A program made the position numbers and the translations under genes. The notes beneath the pieces are model-generated. The model did no database searches. It saw only the letters and a list, made by a program, of their open reading frames with translations, and was not told where the DNA came from. Of a stretch of 64,000 bases of DNA, positions 16,471 to 22,613 are shown one piece after another; positions within the stretch are counted from its first letter, which is position 1; each line of letters starts with the position of its first letter. The DNA is from ELB16-189 sp018266435 (lineage in GTDB: Bacteria > Bacteroidota > Bacteroidia > Cytophagales > Cyclobacteriaceae). The stretch covers positions 930,001 to 994,000 of the forward strand of contig CP126125.1 of assembly GCA_030123525.1 (NCBI GenBank). Direction: 5' to 3'.

Positions 16471-16529
16471 TTGGCTCTTGCCATAGCTTTGGTGTCGCGG
16501 TGGGTTTGTGCGGCTATGGCATGTGCCAA
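16471..16529. repeat. Hairpin site H2, ~60-bp attC-like, upstream of rloA
   Basis: TTGGCTCTTGCCATAGC (16471-16487) pairs with CGGCTATGGCATGTGCCAA (16511-16529), with the same unpaired TC/TG step between outer and inner stems as at 11916-11976. It lies about 150 bases before the RloA start. Confidence 0.65.
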
Positions 16530-16732
16530 ATGCGCTGGACAATTCGGAGCACAATCTTTTTTAAAAATGCGAAGGGTCGGCTGTATTAATTTTTAGTCTG
16601 TCCCACGTTTTAATTTTTTCAAAGTCCAAGTTGTCTGCGAAGCCGTTCACTTGTCCCTGTGGGAAATCTTTGTTAGAAAATTGTCGTCCGTTTTTTGAAA
16701 CACAAATTTGTCCGGGCCCTATTGCTACCAAC
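16530..16732 (-). other. 5' fragment of a cassette interrupted by the RloAB segment
   Basis: The cassette start box GTTGGTAGCAATAGGGCCC (minus strand, 16732-16714) leads into about 180 bases with no convincing gene, then meets hairpin site H2. The complementary end box lies at 14134-14152, after the RloB gene. RloAB was therefore inserted into an older cassette, or the cassette carries RloAB with a long leader. A 72-codon frame through here starts inside the dyad and is not credible. Confidence 0.55.
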
Positions 16733-16859
16733 GCTTGTGTTTGCGCAGTGGTGGGCTTATGAAAACGTATTTGTCCCACGTGACCAAACGTTGAACGAAG
16801 ATATAAACTTATAACTTACACGTCACCCCACCATTGCAAACATTTTGTTAGCGCTCGTT
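16714..16859. repeat. attC-like site D
   Basis: The boundary between the SUFU-like lipoprotein cassette and the next. Right box plus 16847-16859, GTTAGCGCTCGTT, complements the lipoprotein cassette's 5' end (17611-17623) with one mismatch. Left box 16724-16732, GCTACCAAC, starts the next cassette. Inner arms GTTTGCGCAGTGGTGGG and CCCCACCATTGCAAAC pair. Confidence 0.8.
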
Positions 16860-16861
16860 TT

Positions 16862-17590
16862 TTACTTCACCACTGATTCTCTGTCCAAATCACTGTACGG
16901 ATAGTGTCCCTTTGCTTTTAATTTATCGATTAACTTATCACTTCCGTTCTCCATTGCAAAGTCCATTTCGTCTTTAAATATTTCCATAACAAGTAACAGT
17001 CCATGACGTCTATCTCCAATCTTGAATTCTTGTCCGTTTGGTTTGTAGTCGTCAAACAGGATGTAATAATTTGGTTGCCCTTCGTCTGCGGGTAACTCAG
17101 CCGTCTCCTTAGGTTCTAGTTTGGCTTGAGACGAATAGTGTGCAATATTTGTCAGGATTACATTTAGTCGGCCTTGAATCTTATTGAAAGGAGTTTCGCT
17201 TTCACTATAGTCATAAGCTGCTTTTGTAAACGAAACAAGTTCATATGTTCCAATTCTGTTTGGAATTGGTCCGGTTCCGTCTGGTCTTAACAATTCCATA
17301 GTCGCAAAACCTGTCCCAGGAATACCATTGGGAAAATAGTACATGTCCAATGTTCCTCCCACGTCAAAGGGAATTATTGCATGTCCAACCATGTCATGCA
17401 TTTTACCTAGTACTCTTTCAAGTCCTTTCTGTTTTTCTTCATAGTCCTTATTCCATTCTTCTTCTGTGAATTCCTTTGGTGTCTCCTTTTTACCAAATAG
17501 TTTCGAAAAAAATCCCATGTTGTCCCCGGTTTTGTTTGTGCAACTTAATGTTAATAATAGTCCCAGTAAAATTATTGTCGTCTTAGTCAT
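16862..17590 (-). CDS. SUFU-like lipoprotein
   Basis: I choose the ATG at 17590, which gives 242 residues starting MTKTTIILLGLLLTLSC, a lipoprotein signal with lipobox LTLSC. A longer frame would start inside attC-like site C and is rejected. The body resembles the suppressor-of-fused domain (YYFPNGIPGTGFATMELLRP, RIGTYELVSFTK, GLLLVMEIFKDEMDFAMENG). Such proteins often act as immunity or binding partners. It is a single-gene cassette between sites C and D. Confidence 0.65.
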   Translation of the reverse strand: MTKTTIILLGLLLTLSCTNKTGDNMGFFSKLFGKKETPKEFTEEEWNKDYEEKQKGLERVLGKMHDMVGHAIIPFDVGGTLDMYYFPNGIPGTGFATMELLRPDGTGPIPNRIGTYELVSFTKAAYDYSESETPFNKIQGRLNVILTNIAHYSSQAKLEPKETAELPADEGQPNYYILFDDYKPNGQEFKIGDRRHGLLLVMEIFKDEMDFAMENGSDKLIDKLKAKGHYPYSDLDRESVVK

Positions 17591-17610
17591 AGTCAAATCT
17601 GTCCGTAAAA

Positions 17611-17764
17611 AATGAGCGCTAACGTTTGTGCATAAGCAGTGGCGGGAATTCAAAGCGCTTCACTGTCCCACGACACCAAACGTAATTTGAAAACTAAACT
17701 ACAAATTTACTCTAAACCCCGCCATTGATTATGCACAGTTCATTGTTGTGGGTAGTAAGCCAAC
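17611..17764. repeat. attC-like site C
   Basis: Right box plus 17745-17764, GTTGTGGGTAGTAAGCCAAC, matches the complement of its cassette's start at 18301-18320 in 19 of 20 bases. Left box AATGAGCGCTAAC (17611-17623) starts the lipoprotein cassette. Inner arms TGCATAAGCAGTGGCGGG and CCCCGCCATTGATTATGCA pair. Confidence 0.85.
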
Positions 17765-17802
17765 GTGGGAGCACTTTATTTTGAAACACTCCTGTCAGTG
17801 TA

Positions 17803-18282
17803 TCAATGAAAATGTCGATAAATTTCTTGGAGAAGTCCCTCGTAATACCACTCTGTCGAGATATACGAAGCAGCCGAGAGAATAGTCAGAACGCCAATGA
17901 ACAGAATCAGCGCGTGCTTTAGAGTTTTAGTCTTTGCAAAGTATTTAAGATATAGAACATTAATAATTGTCAGGATGCTAGTCAATATGAAGACCGATAT
18001 TATAAAGTCGGTCAAGAAGTTGTCCGCTTGGTCACGAAGTGTCGCAATTGATTCTTGCTCTGTCGCCTGAATTGGTGCTCTTACAATTAATGCCAGCTTT
18101 ACAATTGTAAACCAACCGATTATGAAAGTCCCGCTATTAATTAAGTAAAGAAATAAGACTTTTATTTGTTTAATGTCCCGCTTGAAAATTTGTCGGATGA
18201 TAAGTATTACCAAAACTGTCCAAGCAAAGTAAGCAATATAGTGTCCTGCCGTAGCTGCTGTCGATAGAGTGTCGTATGTCAT
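17803..18282 (-). CDS. Four-helix membrane protein, unknown
   Basis: A 159-residue protein with four hydrophobic segments (near residues 12-32, 43-66, 92-113 and 121-143) separated by short charged loops (KRDIKQIK, KTKTLK). No signal peptide or catalytic motif is seen and I do not recognise the family. It is the sole gene of a cassette between sites B and C and is transcribed with the rest of the array. The start ATG is about 38 bases inside the cassette boundary. Confidence 0.65.
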   Translation of the reverse strand: MTYDTLSTAATAGHYIAYFAWTVLVILIIRQIFKRDIKQIKVLFLYLINSGTFIIGWFTIVKLALIVRAPIQATEQESIATLRDQADNFLTDFIISVFILTSILTIINVLYLKYFAKTKTLKHALILFIGVLTILSAASYISTEWYYEGLLQEIYRHFH

Positions 18283-18300
18283 ATATTGCTCACTTGTCCA

Positions 18301-18450
18301 GTTGGCTTATTACCCACAACGTGTGTGTTTGCGCAGTGGTGGCTTATTGAAACCGCGTCCTATCCACGTGGGCAAACGTAATAAAATAAATATACTTCAT
18401 ACTTTGATGTCCAGCCACCATTGCGCAAGCATTTTGTTGTGGGCAGTAAC
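18301..18450. repeat. attC-like site B
   Basis: A dyad of about 150 bp. Right box plus 18436-18450, GTTGTGGGCAGTAAC, complements its cassette's start (19049-19063) in 14 of 15 bases. Left box 18301-18320 is the start of the membrane-protein cassette. Inner arms GTTTGCGCAGTGGTGGC and GCCACCATTGCGCAAGC pair, leaving an AAAA/CACA step unpaired. Confidence 0.85.
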
Positions 18451-18451
18451 A

Positions 18452-19048
18452 TCACCTACTTTTAATTAGTTTTTTGAAAAAGGTTGTTAGTGTCTTGTCA
18501 GTTGGAAAGTTGTCGTCCAATTCAAACACTATGTATAAATCGAAGTCCGGGCATTTGTGTGATTTATCTTCCTGGCAGTAGTCTGTCCACCCACCAATTT
18601 CAAATTTTCCATCATAGTCGACATCTCCAAAAATGTCAGCTGAGTTACTGTCCGTTTTACCAAATACAGAAGTCTTATCTTTTGATGTCCTTATGATAAG
18701 AAATCTATTTGGGCTTGGTCCCCCGAACATTTTGAATATGTAAAAATACATTTCATAAGTTTTTATAGTGTGTTCCGCAAAAACGTTCTTAGGTGTCCCG
18801 ATGATTTCTAAATACTTTTCTTTGAAGTCGAATACAAGCTTCTGTCCACGGTAAATTCGTATTTGGTCATAAAAATCACTTTCTTCATTATTGCTAATCA
18901 GAACAACGGAGTCCCGTTCTAGTCTGCCGTGATGATCTGAAATTTGATAAATGTCCCTTATCTGTAATTCATTCTCTATGTCCTTAGTTTTTACAGAAAA
19001 AGATAACGTCAACGAAGTCAATGTCAATATGTAAACTAATCTCATCAT
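18452..19048 (-). CDS. Secreted protein, unknown, in a cassette
   Basis: I take the ATG at 19048 (MMRLVYILTLTSLTLSFSVK), which begins with a signal peptide; a GTG 12 bases earlier lies in the site box. This gives 198 residues with mixed beta-rich sequence, including DIFGDVDYDGKFEIGGWTDY, which reads like an FG-GAP or calcium-loop segment. There is no further family assignment. The ATG lies only nine or so bases inside the cassette boundary, so the leader is almost absent. Confidence 0.65.
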   Translation of the reverse strand: MMRLVYILTLTSLTLSFSVKTKDIENELQIRDIYQISDHHGRLERDSVVLISNNEESDFYDQIRIYRGQKLVFDFKEKYLEIIGTPKNVFAEHTIKTYEMYFYIFKMFGGPSPNRFLIIRTSKDKTSVFGKTDSNSADIFGDVDYDGKFEIGGWTDYCQEDKSHKCPDFDLYIVFELDDNFPTDKTLTTFFKKLIKSR

Positions 19049-19054
19049 GTTATT

Positions 19055-19138
19055 GCCCACAACGTCTGGCTATGTGCCGTTGTTTTGGCCTTTTAAAAAT
19101 AATTAATAAAACAATGGCACATAGCTTTTGTTGGCAGC
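19055..19138. repeat. attC-like site A
   Basis: The clearest and shortest dyad, 84 bp. Arms GCCCACAACGTCTGGCTATG and CATAGCTTTTGTTGGCAGC give an outer box, an unpaired GTCT/AAA step and an inner GGCTATGTGCC stem around an AT-rich loop. Right box 19130-19145 complements the first cassette's start (19665-19680) in 14 of 16 bases. Confidence 0.87.
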
Positions 19139-19145
19139 TGTTGGC

Positions 19146-19643
19146 TCATTCGAGAATCAATTTCCATTCGTCTGTTTTCAAAAAGTCTGCAATGAGTTTT
19201 GCTTCTCCTTTATCATTTTTTCTTAGTCCGAATTTATAGTCTTTGAATTCTTTGTTCTCAAGCATAAATGCTCCATTGTCACACTTGCCAAGACTAAATG
19301 TTACGGGTTTGATCTCAACTTTCTGTTTTTTAAGATATGGTTTTCCTCCTTCTTCATCTGTTCCATTTGTCACGGAGGTCTGCTTAAAAGTCAATGTTAA
19401 TATGTTCGATACAATTTTATAATTTCCTGTCGATAAGGTATGATCATATGTACAGTAGTCAAAAAGCGCAAATTGTTTGTCATTGATAAAATATATTTCA
19501 GATGTGCAACAATCACATTCTCCATATACTTTACAATCTTTTTTGTCACCTCCAATTTCAAAAATTTTTCCTGTTAATGTCTGACTTACTCCGTTGATGG
19601 TCGTCAGTGTCAAGATGATAAGTATCAGATAAATCTTTGCCAT
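19146..19643 (-). CDS. Secreted Cys-rich protein, unknown; first cassette
   Basis: A 165-residue protein with a signal peptide (MAKIYLILIILTLTTINGVS) and a cysteine-rich region (KDCKVYGECDCCTSEIYF) in a beta-rich body. I do not recognise it. It is the cassette next to the recombinase, in the place an integron would hold its most recently inserted and best-expressed cassette. Confidence 0.65.
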   Translation of the reverse strand: MAKIYLILIILTLTTINGVSQTLTGKIFEIGGDKKDCKVYGECDCCTSEIYFINDKQFALFDYCTYDHTLSTGNYKIVSNILTLTFKQTSVTNGTDEEGGKPYLKKQKVEIKPVTFSLGKCDNGAFMLENKEFKDYKFGLRKNDKGEAKLIADFLKTDEWKLILE

Positions 19644-19664
19644 GGTGTCTTAAGCTGTCCGAGA

Positions 19665-19723
19665 GCCAATTGCTGCCAACAATTGGCTAAACGCATGTCG
19701 TATATATTCGGCAATATATACGA
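19665..19723. other. attI-like junction and palindrome behind the recombinase
   Basis: GCCAATTG-CTGCCAA-CAATTGGC (19665-19687) is an 8-bp dyad over the first cassette boundary. It is followed at 19698-19723 by a perfect 11-bp palindrome, TCGTATATATT/AATATATACGA. It lies between the recombinase stop and the first cassette, as attI does in an integron where integrase and cassettes read the same way. The equivalence is inferred. Confidence 0.55.
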
Positions 19724-19810
19724 ATGTCGTTTATATTCCTTTTACCCGCCATCCGATCTACATTGGCCAATGCTGTTTTCCCGGTCAATATCCATGAATT
19801 CTCCCCCATC

Positions 19811-20977
19811 TCAAAATTGTAGATTTAATTTTTCCAACGGACTTTTAATGTCTTTTAGACTTCGCGTGGATATATGGGTGTAAAGTTCTGTTGTTTTTGG
19901 CGAACTGTGTCCTAATAGAGACTGAATATGCCGCAAATCAGTTCCATTTTCAAGTAGATGTGTGGCAAAAGAATGTCGCAAAGTATGAGGGGATGCCGGC
20001 TTAAAAATCTTTGCTTGTGCCAGGCTATGCTGCAATATATTTTGAACACTTTTACTGCTGTATAAACCTCCACCTTGACCTTCAAATAAATACTCCTTGG
20101 GCTTATACATTAAATAGTACTTGCGGAGTAATTGAAGGGTTGCATCACAAAGAATGGTGGTTCTGTCCTTATTACCTTTGGCATCGCGCACCAAAAGCAA
20201 ATGACGGTCACTCTGAATATCTGTCAATTTTATATTTAATAATTCTGATAAACGAAGACCACAACTATAAATGGTTACCAAAATCGATTTGTGTTTAATA
20301 TTCGTAGTCACCGATAAAAGCCTGGTTATTTCTTCTTCACTTAACACAAGGGGTAATTTGCGAGCTTTTCTAGGACGGTCTATTTGGTAAAATCGTTGGG
20401 GCATGTCTAGTACCTGTTCATAATAAAACTTGATTGCATTGATTACCTGATTTTGATAAGAAGCCGATTTGCCTTGTTTTACAATCCCATGAATGTAATC
20501 CTTGATATCTAACTCGTTAATTTCAATCAAGGACTTGCCTTGGTTATGTTTAATAAAATTAGCAAAAAGAGAGGTATACGTTTTAGCAGTATTAAAACTA
20601 TACCGTCTGGTTTCCAATAATTGTATATATTCTTTTGGACAAGCAGATTCCCCAGAGGCAATCCTGTTTTCATTTTTTTGACTGATCGATTGTAGATCAG
20701 TGGGCAATGCTTGTGTCTGAATGGGTCTATTCTTGAAAAAGTATCGACAGTTTATCCAAGCCTCGCCTTTAAAAGTCTTAAAAATCTGCGCTAGATTAGC
20801 CGGTGTATTCAACACAAAGACCATTTGATATTCCGTTGCCCAGCGTGGATTGTCAAGCGTTTTGATAAAGACCTGTATCCTCTTGGAAGGAAAAAACTGA
20901 AGGCCAATACACTTATTCCCATCAACCAGTATATTACGTAACGTAATTACAGGAAGCTTATTCACAGTAGAATCCAT
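19811..20977 (-). CDS. Tyrosine recombinase at the head of the cassette array
   Basis: A 388-residue protein. Residues 1-85 are an extra N-terminal domain (TLRNILVDGNKCIGLQFFPS, FKGEAWINCRYFF). Residues 113-195 are the core-binding domain (SASYQNQVINAIKFYYEQVL), and 205-388 the catalytic domain with R242, K270, H331-x-x-R334, H357 and Y366 (ELYTHIS). It reads like a Xer/IntI relative, but the segment from LLRKYYLMYK to SPHTLRHSF is too short for the IntI insertion. It is codirectional with all cassettes. Confidence 0.85.
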   Translation of the reverse strand: MDSTVNKLPVITLRNILVDGNKCIGLQFFPSKRIQVFIKTLDNPRWATEYQMVFVLNTPANLAQIFKTFKGEAWINCRYFFKNRPIQTQALPTDLQSISQKNENRIASGESACPKEYIQLLETRRYSFNTAKTYTSLFANFIKHNQGKSLIEINELDIKDYIHGIVKQGKSASYQNQVINAIKFYYEQVLDMPQRFYQIDRPRKARKLPLVLSEEEITRLLSVTTNIKHKSILVTIYSCGLRLSELLNIKLTDIQSDRHLLLVRDAKGNKDRTTILCDATLQLLRKYYLMYKPKEYLFEGQGGGLYSSKSVQNILQHSLAQAKIFKPASPHTLRHSFATHLLENGTDLRHIQSLLGHSSPKTTELYTHISTRSLKDIKSPLEKLNLQF

Positions 20978-21025
20978 CTTATTTTTTTTTAGGCAATCCT
21001 ATAAAATAATCATATCTTAACTGTG

Positions 21026-21063
21026 TTTATACTCGGGTATATCCGGATATAAACGAGTATAAA
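21026..21063. promoter_or_regulatory. 38-bp nested palindrome between divergent genes
   Basis: TTTATACTCG (21026-21035) and CGAGTATAAA (21054-21063) enclose a perfect TATATCC/GGATATA core, with only two mismatched pairs. It lies between the recombinase and the zinc-ribbon gene, 49 bases upstream of the recombinase ATG. It resembles the TATAT-TCGG-ATATA palindrome at the other end of the recombinase gene. It is a candidate operator or recombinase-binding site. Confidence 0.6.
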
Positions 21064-21073
21064 CTTGATCAGC

Positions 21074-21508
21074 ATGGCTAATAGAAAATGTCCAGTATGT
21101 GGCAATCCGCTAACAGGAAGGAGCGATCGAAAGTACTGCTCGGATCAATGTCGGTACCTGGAAAATAATAAGAATAAGTATGATGTAGAGCGCCCCATCC
21201 TCGAAATCAATAGGAGATTGCGGAAGAATCGCGCCATTCTCAAAGCTCTGTGCCCGATTGGAAAATCCACTGTGCGTAAAGAAGTGATGGTGGCAATGGG
21301 TTATGATATGACCATATTCTCCTCCCTATTTCTGACTTCAAAAAAACAAGTTTATTACTTATGCTACGATTATGGTTTTACGCCACTTAAAGAAAAGGGC
21401 GTAGAGAAAGCTCTCATTATTACTAAGCAGGATTACATGAACACTTGGGACCCGTGGAAATTTGTAAATAAAAATAATGAAGCCAATACAAGAAGTGAAA
21501 ATAAGTAG
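21074..21508 (+). CDS. Zinc-ribbon protein, unknown role
   Basis: A 144-residue protein from the ATG at 21074; a TTG three codons earlier is less likely. It opens with a zinc ribbon (CPVCGNPLTGRSDRKYCSDQ plus CR), then a region like a small DNA-binding domain (RRLRKNRAILKALCPIGKST) and YLCYDYGFTPLKEKGVEKAL. Similar short proteins are common in Bacteroidota genomes with no assigned role. It is divergent from the recombinase, sharing the 21026-21063 palindrome, and may regulate it. Confidence 0.7.
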   Translation: MANRKCPVCGNPLTGRSDRKYCSDQCRYLENNKNKYDVERPILEINRRLRKNRAILKALCPIGKSTVRKEVMVAMGYDMTIFSSLFLTSKKQVYYLCYDYGFTPLKEKGVEKALIITKQDYMNTWDPWKFVNKNNEANTRSENK

Positions 21509-21614
21509 AGTCAGAGAGGATGAGAAATTATTTTGATCGAGAGAATGTCAATCAAAATACTTTCTTTAAACTTAGTCACACTTCTTTGAAGTTTTGCCAG
21601 TGCTCAAGTATCAA

Positions 21615-21737
21615 ATTCCTACAGTTATTAACAGTTATCAACAGTTAGTCATCCTTCATTGAGTATTATCTCAACGTTTTTTTGAAAACAGAGTCATGTT
21701 GATAACCGGGTGAATTCATTGGCGCAAGATTGTTAAC
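21615..21737 (+). repeat. Right copy of the direct repeat flanking the cargo region
   Basis: The counterpart of 6449-6563 in the same orientation. This copy holds an extra run, ATTAACAGTTATCAACAGTT, with DnaA-box-like TTATCAACA. The repeat overlaps the last 22 bases of the gene at 21716-22606. Confidence 0.7.
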
Positions 21738-22606
21738 AGCCTCTCTGAACAAAATAACTTTATGTTCAAATCTGTTTTACGATGGGTGGTGATCGCTCGC
21801 AGGATGAGATATATTCCTAAAGAAAAACCCCCGGATTTCCGAGGGTTTTTAAACGACACTGTCAGTGTTGACTCTGGCAGGTATTCATCAAGTATGTCTG
21901 CAAACGACCTGTTGTGAAGCGGATTCTTATATTTTTCGAGGTCTTCACTCTTCCACCGGCATCGGTATTGATAGTGTCCGTGAATAAGTTTTTGAAGCCT
22001 CGGCCAAAAATTATTCCTTTCAAGAAACAAGCGAATTTCATCGCTTCTTCTTTCAAGATTAAAATCTCTGATTTTCGTTTTCGTAATCATATTATGAAAA
22101 ACCCTTAGTGTAAACATTCCCGGAGCTGTGAATCGATAGATGTATTCAATTTTGTTGCTATTGGGTATTGTGACCGTTAGAAGTTCAAAGTAAGCCTTCT
22201 CCTTTTCAGTAAACTTCTTCTTCTCAAACCAATAAATTTCAAGTGTTTGCAATTCCTGCCCTCTTACCACATAAATTTTTCTTCCGCGATGTCTTTTCTT
22301 CTTCTTGAAATCCTTTCGCCACGAATACTTGGTAGTATTTATTTTGTCCAGGATGCCTTGATAGAATCTGGCGTCTTTGCTTCGTGCCAGTTCATCGCGT
22401 AAGACGAAGATTCGTTTCCACCCGCGTTGCACGGGTGGATTCAATTCTTCATAACCTAATTCACGGTCTAGCTTCCGGATAGCTTGCAATTCCTTATAAA
22501 GATGGATGAGGGTTTTATCAAAGTCCTCTACCTGCATTCGCTTTCTTCTGCGGATGCTCCTTATTCTGCTCTGTAAAATATAGTCTTGTAATTCCGAATA
22601 GTCCAT
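21716..22606 (-). CDS. Unknown basic protein paired with RtcB
   Basis: A 296-residue protein rich in Lys and Arg (RSIRRRKRMQ, KDFKKKKRHRGRK), suggesting nucleic-acid binding. I do not recognise a family. It starts 7 bases after rtcB and is co-transcribed. A terminator-like hairpin lies within the last 45 codons, and the very end overlaps the 21615-21737 repeat. The true C-terminus may therefore have been altered by rearrangement. Confidence 0.65.
   Translation of the reverse strand: MDYSELQDYILQSRIRSIRRRKRMQVEDFDKTLIHLYKELQAIRKLDRELGYEELNPPVQRGWKRIFVLRDELARSKDARFYQGILDKINTTKYSWRKDFKKKKRHRGRKIYVVRGQELQTLEIYWFEKKKFTEKEKAYFELLTVTIPNSNKIEYIYRFTAPGMFTLRVFHNMITKTKIRDFNLERRSDEIRLFLERNNFWPRLQKLIHGHYQYRCRWKSEDLEKYKNPLHNRSFADILDEYLPESTLTVSFKNPRKSGGFSLGIYLILRAITTHRKTDLNIKLFCSERLLTILRQ
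21823..21850 (-). terminator. Terminator-like hairpin inside the RtcB-partner gene
   Basis: On the minus strand AAAAACCC-T-CGG and CCG-GGGGTTTTT form a 12-pair stem with one mismatch around AAAT, followed by TTTTTC. It encodes residues near FKNPRKSGGFS of the overlapping gene, about 36 codons before its stop. Confidence 0.6.
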
Positions 22607-22613
22607 AAATCAT

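Noticed and set aside
16561..16779. A 72-codon minus-strand gene
   Set aside because: It would start inside attC-like site D and has no recognisable features; treated as a cassette fragment.
13959..19138. Reading the large dyads as MITEs or ordinary terminators
   Set aside because: The outer boxes vary from site to site while matching the far end of the same cassette, which MITEs and terminators do not explain; the loops also lack T-runs.
19811..20977. Calling the recombinase IntI
   Set aside because: The insertion that defines IntI is absent and an N-terminal extension is present, so I describe it as an integron-like recombinase only.
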